In this document: positions 24,467 through 32,646 of the stretch, piece after piece
Layout of the letters: every line of letters begins with the position of its first letter
Numbering within the stretch: the stretch's first letter is position 1
From: CAZSLC01 sp964607675
Lineage (GTDB): Bacteria > Bacteroidota > Bacteroidia > Bacteroidales > UBA932
Direction of reading: 5' to 3'
DNA: 64,000 nt
Assembly: GCA_964607675.1 (NCBI GenBank)
Contig: CAZSLC010000001.1
Span: forward strand, 109,401-173,400
Made by a program: the position numbers and the translations under genes
Notes under the pieces: model-generated
The model's input: only the letters and a program-made list of their open reading frames with translations
Database searches by the model: none
Told to the model about the DNA's origin: nothing

Positions 24467-25165
24467 TCATTTGTTGTTAAAGTGTTTATCTGAAGAGTAT
24501 GTAAAAGTGTGAATAAAATAATCTTCTTCAGACATTCCTAATTCTGCTGCTTTGTTTAAAGATATTTCAGTCAACTTATTGATTTTTTCTGTTGCTCCAG
24601 TAACGTCAAATATATTCTGTAAATCATGTAATGAAGAGTCGGAAATTTTGCGCAGGACACCAGGACCCTCTTTTTCAAAGTTCGCCTTTGCCCTTTCAAA
24701 TACATCTTCCATGTTATTTTCAATCCATTCACCCACTGTACCCCATTCGGGATGATATTTATATTTAAATGTTCGAGGATAGACACAATATCCATATTTT
24801 AAAATGTTGCCACAGAGTACTTTTGTGACTGGATATTGTTGACGTCCCTTTTCAGACTCTACAAAGTAGCCCAATTCTACAGATAGTGATCTGAGGGCCA
24901 TAACTATCAACCCTGGTGCGTTTCTTCTCGGACATCTTGTTACGCAAGACATACATTCACCGCAATACCAGATAAACTCATTCTTAAGAAGCTCTTCAAT
25001 TTTTTCTTCATTTTGAGTTTGAACAATATTGACAATATTTTTAGGATTGTATTTATAAAATTCTGCTGCAGGACATACGGCAGTGCAGGTACCACAATTG
25101 ATACAAGCTTTCAAGCCCTCTTTGATGCGGTAATCTTGCATTAATTTATCATATAATTTCCCCAT
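24467..25165 (-). CDS. HdrC-like 4Fe-4S protein (first copy)
   Basis: A 232-residue protein with two cubane cluster motifs near the N-terminus: C21/C24/C27/C31 and C68/C71/C74/C78 (CINCGTCTAVCP; CGECMSCVTRCP). The C-terminal 150 residues are helical without known motifs, longer than classical HdrC. It is expected to carry electrons between HdrA and HdrB. It is the first structural gene after the regulator, 3 bases downstream of its stop. Confidence 0.85.
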   Translation of the reverse strand: MGKLYDKLMQDYRIKEGLKACINCGTCTAVCPAAEFYKYNPKNIVNIVQTQNEEKIEELLKNEFIWYCGECMSCVTRCPRRNAPGLIVMALRSLSVELGYFVESEKGRQQYPVTKVLCGNILKYGYCVYPRTFKYKYHPEWGTVGEWIENNMEDVFERAKANFEKEGPGVLRKISDSSLHDLQNIFDVTGATEKINKLTEISLNKAAELGMSEEDYFIHTFTYSSDKHFNNK

Positions 25166-25168
25166 ATT

Positions 25169-25615
25169 CTATTTTCCTTTTAGTGCTATGTTTTCTACAT
25201 TTTGAGACATTACTTTCAATACCTTAACAAAGGTGTTTAGCTCTTCTTCTTCTATTCCAGTAATGATTGAATTAACAGAATTTACTGCAACTTCAGTTAC
25301 TTTTTTTTCGAGACTCTTTCCAAGTGGAGTGAGTGCAATTAGTTTAAGCCTTCTGTCATTCTCATCTGATACTCTTTTTAGATATCCCTTAACTTCCATT
25401 CCATCAATTAGTTTAGTTATAGAGTTCTTGTCTTTCATTAGAATATTTGCTAATTGTTGCTGAGAGACTAAATCCTCTTTCCATAGCATATCAATCAGGA
25501 GAAACTGTTCTGGAGTGAGGTTAATAGACTCATTTTTAAACATTTCTGATATGAATTGTTTGAATTTACAATGACCCAGATTAAGGTAAACGGCAATTTG
25601 TTTAATAAGTATCAT
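25169..25615 (-). CDS. MarR-family transcriptional regulator
   Basis: A 148-residue winged-helix protein. The recognition region (VSQQQLANILMKDKNSITKL, residues about 50-69) and the wing segment RVSDENDRRLKLIALTPLG are typical of MarR. It heads the operon that encodes the Hdr-like complex, cysteate synthase and SulP, with only 3 bases to the next gene. A perfect inverted repeat overlaps its promoter (25645-25661), so autoregulation is likely. MarR proteins commonly respond to phenolic or thiol/oxidant signals; the ligand here is unknown. Confidence 0.9.
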   Translation of the reverse strand: MILIKQIAVYLNLGHCKFKQFISEMFKNESINLTPEQFLLIDMLWKEDLVSQQQLANILMKDKNSITKLIDGMEVKGYLKRVSDENDRRLKLIALTPLGKSLEKKVTEVAVNSVNSIITGIEEEELNTFVKVLKVMSQNVENIALKGK

Positions 25616-25643
25616 GTTATATTGTATATGCTTTTACTATCTG

Positions 25644-25651
25644 CAAATGTA
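25644..25651 (-). promoter_or_regulatory. -7 element for the marR-hdr-sulP operon
   Basis: On the minus strand this reads TACATTTG followed by C, matching TAnnTTTG(C), 28 bases before the marR start. The region upstream is AT-rich with no clear -33. Confidence 0.5.
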
Positions 25652-25661
25652 AAAAACATTT
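25645..25661. promoter_or_regulatory. Candidate MarR operator palindrome
   Basis: AAATGT-AAAAA-ACATTT is a perfect 6-base inverted repeat, 17 bases in total, the size typical of MarR operators. It overlaps the -7 element of the operon, so binding would block RNA polymerase. AT-rich DNA yields such repeats by chance, so this is a candidate only. Confidence 0.4.
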
Positions 25662-25679
25662 TATATATTAAGAAATAAA

Positions 25680-26660
25680 TTAAAGCTGTGAAGTCAGCCA
25701 ACAGATATATCCTACATACATTGAGAAAAATATAAATCCTTCCAATCTATCAATCGTCTTCTTCTTAAATGAGAAATATGTGACAAAAATTAGAATCGAG
25801 GAGAGAATTAACATTGATAGATCTATAATTGTAATATTGCTCATTGTAAGTGGGGAGATGATAGCTGAACCACCCAATATTAAAAAGATATTTGAAATAT
25901 TGGACCCAATGATATTTCCAAGTGCCATTTGACCTCTCTTCTTTATAGCAGCTACAAGTGAAGCAGCAAGCTCTGGTATTGATGTTCCAACGGCCATGAC
26001 TGTAATACCTATAAATGCGTCTGATACCCCTAAGGTTTTTGCAATAGTACTCCCTGAATTTACAAACAATCTTCCACCATAGATAAGTCCTGCTAACCCT
26101 AAAATAATGAGCAAGATACTGATTGAAATTTTAGAAGATTTTGGTGCGCTATGATTGCTGTTATTGGTACTATTAATATCATTTTGAGTGCTCTTTGAAA
26201 ATTTAAAAGATATATACATGAAGGCAATAAAGCACAAGAATAGGAGTATCCCGTCAATCCTTGAGATGGTATTGAATTGAGCATTGAAAATGAATCTATC
26301 TGAACTTAGTATGAAAAATAGTAGAGCGGCAAAAACCGAGATTGGAATATCTCTCTTCATGTTTTCTCCAGTCATTTTAATAGGGGAGACCATTGCTACA
26401 ACCCCTAATATAAGGAGGATGTTAGCTATATTAGAACCTACAATATTTCCCACTGCGAGATCACTGTTACCCTCTATTGAAGAGATGAAACTCACTACCA
26501 TTTCTGGAGTAGATGTCCCTATGCCAACAATCGTGAGTCCTACTAAAAATTCTGAAAGTCCGAACCTTCGAGCTATACTTGAGGAACCATCAACTAAAAT
26601 ATTGGCTCCCAATAGTATAATTATGAGGCCTAATAATAATTTAATTATTTCAAATGTCAT
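25680..26660 (-). CDS. CaCA-family calcium/sodium antiporter
   Basis: A 326-residue membrane protein with the two inverted alpha repeats of the CaCA family: GTSTPEMVVSFIS with VGNIVGSNIAN in the first half and GTSIPELAASLVA with LGNIIGSNISN in the second. About ten membrane segments are apparent. It probably exports Ca2+ in exchange for Na+ or H+, like YrbG. Its start is 2 bases after the stop that carB would use in its undisturbed frame, implying co-transcription with carAB. Confidence 0.9.
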   Translation of the reverse strand: MTFEIIKLLLGLIIILLGANILVDGSSSIARRFGLSEFLVGLTIVGIGTSTPEMVVSFISSIEGNSDLAVGNIVGSNIANILLILGVVAMVSPIKMTGENMKRDIPISVFAALLFFILSSDRFIFNAQFNTISRIDGILLFLCFIAFMYISFKFSKSTQNDINSTNNSNHSAPKSSKISISILLIILGLAGLIYGGRLFVNSGSTIAKTLGVSDAFIGITVMAVGTSIPELAASLVAAIKKRGQMALGNIIGSNISNIFLILGGSAIISPLTMSNITIIDLSMLILSSILIFVTYFSFKKKTIDRLEGFIFFSMYVGYICWLTSQL

Positions 26661-26662
26661 AA

Positions 26663-26856
26663 TTACTTATATTCATCCCAACTTTTTATTTGAATTTGAT
26701 CTATTGGAATGCTGCAAAATGCATTGATATATGCAGAGGCTAATCTTGTATTTGTGATTAGAGGGATATTGAAGTCAACTGCTGCTCTACGAATTTTATA
26801 GCCATTTTCAAGTTCTACTTGTGTGAGATTTTTTGGGATGTTGATAACTAAATCTA
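26663..26856 (-). other. carB: Displaced 3' end of carB (after frameshift)
   Basis: In the frame one base away from the carB reading frame, codons encode a continuation of 64 residues (IDLVINIPKNLTQVELENGY and onward, ending SWDEYK and a TAA at 26663-26665). This is recognisably the end of the MGS-like allosteric domain of CarB. Joining it after K1010 gives 1074 residues, the usual CarB length. The shift lies in the T8 run at 26857-26864 (A8 in the gene); seven would restore the frame. Confidence 0.85.
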
Positions 26857-29800
26857 TTTTTTTTACTCATTACCATACTAAGTGCTTGGGGAGATTTATC
26901 AGATTCGCTGGGCCAATAAACCAAAGTAGTAGGTACATTATTGTCTATTAGGTATTTATAGCTACCACCTGTAGCAAAGATTGTATATCCTTTGTTTACT
27001 AACATTTTACAAGCAGATAAAAGTTCTGCCTTCTGTTTGGCATCTCCTGACGAGATCAAAATGTTTTTTTCAGGTATCCTTTGGCCGACCGACAGCATGG
27101 CTTTTAGCACTGCTTCATTAGAATCATCACCGATGCATCCAACCTCTCCAGTAGAGGCCATATCTACACCGAGGACTGGATCTGCTTTTTGAAGTCTTGA
27201 AAATGAGAACTGTGAAGCTTTTATCCCTACATAGTCAAGATCAAATGCACTTTTTTCAGGAGGGGTAACTTTCTCTTTAATCATCACTTTAGTTGCAAGC
27301 TCTATTAAGTTTATTTTTAATACTTTAGATACAAAAGGGAAACTTCTTGATGCCCTGAGATTACATTCAATTACCTTGATATCGTTTTCTTTTGCAAGAA
27401 ACTGTATATTGAATGGTCCTGATATTTGGAGTGCCTCTGCTATTTTTCGTGAGATCTTTTTTATGCGTCTGGCAGTCTCTACGTATAGTTTTTGAGGAGG
27501 AAACTGTATTGTAGCATCACCTGAGTGAACACCTGCAAATTCTATGTGTTCCGAAATAGCATAGGCTATTATTTCACCATTTTTTGCTACAGCATCGAAT
27601 TCTATCTCTTTTGCATTTTCAATAAAATCACTCACTACAACAGGGTGTTTTTTAGATACATTCGAGGCTAACTTCAAGAATTGCTCTAACTCAGAATCAT
27701 TGGAGCAAACATTCATTGCTGCCCCTGAAAGAACATAGGAAGGACGAACCAAAACAGGATAGTGTACCTCGTCAACGAACTTGTGTATCTCTTCCATGGT
27801 AGATAACTCTTTCCATCTGGGCTGATCTACGTTTATACTATCAAGCATAGAAGAAAATTTATTTCTATCTTCTGCGTTATCTATGCTTTTGGCCGTTGTA
27901 CCTAATATGTTAACATGTGCCTCATTTAGCCTTGTAGCTAGGTTATTGGGTATTTGTCCACCTACCGATACAATAACCCCATGTGGATTTTCTAATTCAT
28001 AGATATCCATAACCCTTTCAAATGTAAGCTCATCAAAGTATAGTCTATCGCACATGTCATAGTCTGTGGAGACTGTTTCTGGATTGTAGTTTATCATTAC
28101 TCCACGCCATCCACATTTCTTAATAGTTTCTAAGGCATTGACACTACACCAATCAAATTCAACAGAACTACCAATTCTATATGCTCCTGACCCTAATACT
28201 ATAATTGATTTTTTATCACCATAATAGGTGACATCAGATGAAGTGCCACTATAGGTGAGATAAAGGTAATTTGTATTGGCTGGAAATTCGGCAGCAAGGG
28301 TGTCTATCTGTTTTACAAATGGAGTTATGCCAAGACTCTTGCGGTATTGTCTTACTTTTAGAACGGCATTATCGGAATCAATTTTATCCTTATAAATATG
28401 TCTTCCAATTTGAAAATCAGAAAAACCTTCAATTTTTGCTTTCTTCAGTAGTTCATATGATAATTCATCACAACTTGATAATGCAGACAGTTCCTTGGCT
28501 GTGAGGATAATGTTGTACAATTTGTAAAGGAACCATTTATCAATTTTTGTAAGATCGTGTATTTGATCTACTGTGTATCCCTTTTGAAATGCCTTTGAAA
28601 TGACAAAGATACGATTGTCAGTTGGCTCCCGTAGTGCTTTGTCAATATCTTCTACTACAATTTCTTTGTTGGCTGTGAATCCGTGTGCCCCTTGGCCTAT
28701 CATTCTAAGCCCTTTTTGAATTATTTCTTCGAAAGTCCTCCCAATAGCCATCACTTCTCCAACACTCTTCATGCTACTTCCTATCTCCCTTGATACACCA
28801 TGAAATTTGGAAAGATCCCATCTCGGAATCTTGCAAACTACATAGTCAAGAGCTGGTTCAAAGTATGCTGGGGTAGTTTTTGTAATTGAGTTTTTTAGTT
28901 CAAATAACCCATATCCGAGTCCTAATTTGGCAGCAACAAATGCTAAAGGATATCCTGTGGCCTTTGAGGCCAATGCAGATGATCTGCTCAGACGAGCATT
29001 AACTTCAATTACTCTATAATCTTCTGAACATGTATCGAAGGCGAATTGTACATTGCATTCTCCTACGATACCTATATGCCGAACAATTTTTATTGCTAAT
29101 TCTCTTAATTTGAAGCTCTCTCTGTTGGTCAATGTTTGGGATGGTGCTATTACTATACTTTCTCCTGTGTGAATGCCGAGGGGATCAAAATTCTCCATAT
29201 TACAAACTGTAATACAGTTATCATATTTATCCCTTACAACCTCGTATTCTATCTCTTTCCACCCTTTCAAAGACTTTTCAACTAATACTTGAGGTGAATA
29301 TGAGAATGATTTGTCAGCCAGCTTTCTAAGTTCTTCTTCATTGTCACAGAAACCACTTCCTAATCCACCCAAAGCATATGCGGCCCTTATTATTACTGGG
29401 TAACCTAAATCGCTTGCTGCTTTTACGGCATCTTCTATATTTTCAACTGCATGACTTTTAATTGTACGGACATCTATTTCATCTAATTTTTTAACAAAAA
29501 GTTCTCGATCTTCTGTGTCCATAATGGATTGTACAGGGGTGCCAAGTACTTTTAAATGATATTTTTCTAATATCCCAGATTTAAATAACTCAACGCCACA
29601 GTTCAAAGCAGTTTGTCCACCAAAAGCTAATAATATACCTTGTGGTTTCTCTTTCTGAATCACCTTTTCTACGAAATAGGGCGTGACAGGGAGAAAGTAT
29701 ATTTTATCTGCAACCCCTTCAGATGTTTGTACAGTTGCAATGTTCGGATTGATGAGAACAGTGCATATGCCCTCTTCTCTCATTGCCTTTAGAGCTTGAG

Positions 29801-29888
29801 AACCAGAGTAATCAAATTCTCCGGCTTCGCCTATTTTCAAAGCTCCGGAACCTAATAGTAGTACTTTTTTTATCCTTTTGTCTATCAT
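26808..29888 (-). CDS. carB: Carbamoyl-phosphate synthase, large subunit (frameshifted at the C-terminus)
   Basis: As read, 1026 residues, of which the first 1010 align in concept with CarB: two ATP-grasp carboxyphosphate and carbamoyl-phosphate halves, with GSGALKIGEAGEFDYSGSQ near the start and GSGAYRIGSSVEFDWC starting the second half. It makes carbamoyl phosphate for pyrimidines and arginine from bicarbonate, glutamine-derived ammonia and two ATP. The last 16 residues are out of frame, after an A8 run; the true end (64 residues of the allosteric domain) lies in the next frame down to 26663. It may be an assembly error, a real mutation, or slippage. It follows carA by 3 bases. Confidence 0.9.
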   Translation of the reverse strand: MIDKRIKKVLLLGSGALKIGEAGEFDYSGSQALKAMREEGICTVLINPNIATVQTSEGVADKIYFLPVTPYFVEKVIQKEKPQGILLAFGGQTALNCGVELFKSGILEKYHLKVLGTPVQSIMDTEDRELFVKKLDEIDVRTIKSHAVENIEDAVKAASDLGYPVIIRAAYALGGLGSGFCDNEEELRKLADKSFSYSPQVLVEKSLKGWKEIEYEVVRDKYDNCITVCNMENFDPLGIHTGESIVIAPSQTLTNRESFKLRELAIKIVRHIGIVGECNVQFAFDTCSEDYRVIEVNARLSRSSALASKATGYPLAFVAAKLGLGYGLFELKNSITKTTPAYFEPALDYVVCKIPRWDLSKFHGVSREIGSSMKSVGEVMAIGRTFEEIIQKGLRMIGQGAHGFTANKEIVVEDIDKALREPTDNRIFVISKAFQKGYTVDQIHDLTKIDKWFLYKLYNIILTAKELSALSSCDELSYELLKKAKIEGFSDFQIGRHIYKDKIDSDNAVLKVRQYRKSLGITPFVKQIDTLAAEFPANTNYLYLTYSGTSSDVTYYGDKKSIIVLGSGAYRIGSSVEFDWCSVNALETIKKCGWRGVMINYNPETVSTDYDMCDRLYFDELTFERVMDIYELENPHGVIVSVGGQIPNNLATRLNEAHVNILGTTAKSIDNAEDRNKFSSMLDSINVDQPRWKELSTMEEIHKFVDEVHYPVLVRPSYVLSGAAMNVCSNDSELEQFLKLASNVSKKHPVVVSDFIENAKEIEFDAVAKNGEIIAYAISEHIEFAGVHSGDATIQFPPQKLYVETARRIKKISRKIAEALQISGPFNIQFLAKENDIKVIECNLRASRSFPFVSKVLKINLIELATKVMIKEKVTPPEKSAFDLDYVGIKASQFSFSRLQKADPVLGVDMASTGEVGCIGDDSNEAVLKAMLSVGQRIPEKNILISSGDAKQKAELLSACKMLVNKGYTIFATGGSYKYLIDNNVPTTLVYWPSESDKSPQALSMVMSKKNRFSYQHPKKSHTSRT

Positions 29889-29891
29889 ATT

Positions 29892-30956
29892 CTATAGGAG
29901 TTTAATGAAATCATCAAATAAAAAATCTGTGTCGGTAGGACCACTTGAGGCCTCTGGATGAAACTGAACAGAGAAGAACCTTCCACTTTTGTGTTTTAGT
30001 CCCTCATTGGTGCCATCATTCATATTTATAAATAAAGGACTCCAATCTTTTCCAAGGGTATCGTTGTCAACAGCATATCCGTGATTTTGAGATGTTACGA
30101 AGCACCTTTCGGTCCCAATGAGGCGAACTGGTTGATTGTGGCTGCGATGTCCATATTTTAGTTTGTATGTGGTTGCGCCACTTGCCTTTGCAAGAAGTTG
30201 ATTTCCCATACATATTCCAAAGATAGGTTTCCCCTTAGTCATTGCTACTTTAAGGTGTTCAATTGTGTCGGTGCAGAAGTCTGGATTGCCAGGGCCGTTT
30301 GAAATGAATATTCCATCGTATTGCATAGTGTTAAAATCAAAGTCCCATGGCACTCTTATCAGTTCAATATCATACTTTAAAAGGGATCTAATAATGTTGT
30401 GCTTTACTCCACAATCCACTAAAACTACCTTTTTAACTCCATGACCATATGTTATTATCTCTTTGCAACTTACTAAATCGATTTGGTTAAATTCATTGGG
30501 ATTGTACAATTGTTCAGGAATTACAAATCCACTAGGGGCAATGCATCCAAGCATAGATCCATTTTCTCGAAGAGTTTTCGTCAACTCCCTTGTGTCAATG
30601 CCATAAATGCCTGGAATTTTGTTCTCTTTTAACCATTCATCCAAACTCTTAATTGCACTCCAGTGGCTATATTTAAAAGAATAATCGGAGATAATAACGC
30701 CTTTAACATATATTTTCTCCGATTCATAATTTGTAGATATTCCGTTGACAATTTCATTTTTAGGAACACCATAATTGCCAACTAAAGGGTAGGTGATACA
30801 TAATAATTGTCCGGAATACGAAGGGTCTGTTAATGACTCAGGATAGCCAACCATGGCAGTGTTAAAAACCACTTCTCCATCAGCTACATATTCGTATCCA
30901 AATGAATAGCCTTGAAATTCAAGGCTATTCTCTAAATGTAATGTTGCTTCTTTCAT
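29892..30956 (-). CDS. carA: Carbamoyl-phosphate synthase, small (glutaminase) subunit
   Basis: A 354-residue subunit. The N-terminal CPSase domain is followed by a class I glutamine amidotransferase domain with nucleophile C249 in FGICMGNQLLA and the His-Glu pair in VQFHPEASSGP. It hydrolyses glutamine and channels ammonia to CarB. The more common GHQ following the Cys is GNQ. It lies 23 bases after the C69 dipeptidase stop and directly before carB. Confidence 0.94.
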   Translation of the reverse strand: MKEATLHLENSLEFQGYSFGYEYVADGEVVFNTAMVGYPESLTDPSYSGQLLCITYPLVGNYGVPKNEIVNGISTNYESEKIYVKGVIISDYSFKYSHWSAIKSLDEWLKENKIPGIYGIDTRELTKTLRENGSMLGCIAPSGFVIPEQLYNPNEFNQIDLVSCKEIITYGHGVKKVVLVDCGVKHNIIRSLLKYDIELIRVPWDFDFNTMQYDGIFISNGPGNPDFCTDTIEHLKVAMTKGKPIFGICMGNQLLAKASGATTYKLKYGHRSHNQPVRLIGTERCFVTSQNHGYAVDNDTLGKDWSPLFINMNDGTNEGLKHKSGRFFSVQFHPEASSGPTDTDFLFDDFIKLL

Positions 30957-30964
30957 ATGTTCTG

Positions 30965-30972
30965 CAAAAATA
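30965..30972 (-). promoter_or_regulatory. Possible -7 element close to carA
   Basis: The minus strand reads TATTTTTG followed by C only 8 bases before the carA ATG. If used, transcription would start almost at the start codon, giving a near-leaderless message. The match may be chance in AT-rich DNA. Confidence 0.25.
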
Positions 30973-30979
30973 TGAAAAA

Positions 30980-32569
30980 TTACATACTTCTCACAAAAAT
31001 CATCAATATTTTAGATTTAATTTCTTTCCATCTTTGGGTTGAAAGTGATGTGATATCTGCGGTATGTCTGTTTAGTAACTCGGCTACTTCCCCCTTTTTG
31101 CCTTCGTTGATTAATTCAAGTGCCTCTTTTTCCACTACTGGGCCACTTTTTAAAACGATATCTTGGATATGGAGGAGCTCTGGCTCTAATATTTTACGTG
31201 TTTTATCCCAATATGCTGTAGCAAGTCTATTAGTCTCTCTAAATGCCCAGATAGCTGCATCTTCTCTATATCGGTCTTGACCACAAATGGCAAATGATGC
31301 AGGAAGTGTAGTAGATCCAGTGTAGATTGGAATTCTTGGAGATTGTGCAGGGTTGTCAAATGCTAAATAAGCAACACCTCCGATTTCATCAGGTAGCCAA
31401 TTCCTCAGTTGAATGACATGTGAATATGCACATTGTATAACGGCTACTGTCCTTGTAGATTTGATTGTTTCAGGATTGAGTTTATTGATTACATTTCTTG
31501 TATCTCTGTTCATAAATGGGGAGAATGGTCTCACTGTATCTGCCCACTCTTTGATAGTTCCGTCTGGAAGCTTTTGACTCCTTTTGACTTCTGCCCATAG
31601 ATTTTTAGTTTGGTCATGTTCTGTCCCTTCATATGTGGTTCTGAAAAGTTCAAAAACTTTCTCAAGGGAAACTTTGCTTTCAGGCTTAACAGAGAAGGGG
31701 AGTTCTTCTGCATCTAATTTAAGATTGAGGGAAGGTGCAAGTGTGCTAAGGATATAGTACTCACGAATTGAAAAAGGTTTCCTACCATTAACTACTTTAT
31801 GAAATACAAAGGGTGATTTACCGTCCCAAAAGCCAAGCTCTTTTGCTTTTTTCTTGAGGTCGGTGCTATACATGAAATTATTATCGTTGAATTTCACCTC
31901 GCCGATTCTTGGAATATTGGCAGAGACACCTACGTGGTCATCTGGAATTCGTTGTGCAACCCATAGTGCACTTGGTTTGCCAGGTCCTGAACCATATATT
32001 TCAAAATGCCATACTTCGTTTTTATCTGCAACTGTAAGACACTCCCCCCAATCTCCATAACCATATTTCTCGGCCATGCTGCCCATAAGTTTGATTGCAT
32101 CTTTCGCATTATCACATCTTTGCAGAGCAAGTCTCTCAAGTTCTTCTATATCGAACATCCCATCTTTATTAACAAGTTCTCTTCTCCCAGAAGTGGTTGT
32201 TTCACCAATGGCAAGTTGTTTTTCATTTAGGCATGGGTATGCAGTATTAAGATATCGGAATGTACTCTCAGCAGCTGGAATTTTTCCAACTGATTCAACA
32301 TTTCTCATGTCATATGGATCCTCACTTTTGTTGAGCCTCCCTTTGTAGATGGTCTCCATTGTTCCAAGTTTATTGGTGGCCGCTGGCTCCCATGTAACCC
32401 ATGTGCGATAATAAGAGTCACATGTGTGTGAGGTAATTACAGAACCATCAACTGATGCATTTTTACCAACCATAATGGAGGTGCAACTCTCTTTATCAGG
32501 GATCTGCGCAAATGCTACTGTTCCTACAGATAAAATGGAAATTAGAAGAAGAAAACGAAATTTATTCAT
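30980..32569 (-). CDS. Secreted C69-family dipeptidase
   Basis: A 529-residue protein with a signal peptide (MNKFRFLLLISILSVGTVAF and following AQ). Directly after it comes ESCTSIMVGKNASVDGS, with the Cys (about residue 29) acting as the N-terminal nucleophile of C69/PepD dipeptidases of the Ntn-hydrolase type. It would cleave dipeptides in the periplasm or outside, in keeping with an amino-acid-fermenting life. The length fits Bacteroidota members of this family. It has a divergent promoter region shared with the nfeD gene. Confidence 0.88.
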   Translation of the reverse strand: MNKFRFLLLISILSVGTVAFAQIPDKESCTSIMVGKNASVDGSVITSHTCDSYYRTWVTWEPAATNKLGTMETIYKGRLNKSEDPYDMRNVESVGKIPAAESTFRYLNTAYPCLNEKQLAIGETTTSGRRELVNKDGMFDIEELERLALQRCDNAKDAIKLMGSMAEKYGYGDWGECLTVADKNEVWHFEIYGSGPGKPSALWVAQRIPDDHVGVSANIPRIGEVKFNDNNFMYSTDLKKKAKELGFWDGKSPFVFHKVVNGRKPFSIREYYILSTLAPSLNLKLDAEELPFSVKPESKVSLEKVFELFRTTYEGTEHDQTKNLWAEVKRSQKLPDGTIKEWADTVRPFSPFMNRDTRNVINKLNPETIKSTRTVAVIQCAYSHVIQLRNWLPDEIGGVAYLAFDNPAQSPRIPIYTGSTTLPASFAICGQDRYREDAAIWAFRETNRLATAYWDKTRKILEPELLHIQDIVLKSGPVVEKEALELINEGKKGEVAELLNRHTADITSLSTQRWKEIKSKILMIFVRSM

Positions 32570-32589
32570 ATTGCTTTTGTTTATTAAAT

Positions 32590-32624
32590 TTTGCTCACAA
32601 AACTACAAAAAAATAATAACTTTG
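32590..32624 (+). promoter_or_regulatory. Promoter for the NfeD-family gene
   Basis: TTTG at 32590-32593 and TAACTTTG at 32617-32624 form a -33/-7 pair with 23 bases between, slightly long for the Bacteroidota consensus. The ATG follows 22 bases later. Confidence 0.45.
32598..32605 (-). promoter_or_regulatory. Possible -7 element for the C69 dipeptidase
   Basis: The minus strand reads TAGTTTTG, fitting TAnnTTTG, 28 bases before the start codon. No good -33 is seen. Confidence 0.35.
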
Positions 32625-32646
32625 AGGAATTAATACCCTATACAAG

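Noticed and set aside
26284..26727. A 147-residue open frame antisense to the antiporter and the carB end
   Set aside because: It has no start signals or known motif, and covers the intact antiporter reading frame and the displaced end of carB.
26661..26807. An apparent intergenic gap downstream of carB
   Set aside because: It is the out-of-frame remainder of carB, not a gene-free or regulatory region.
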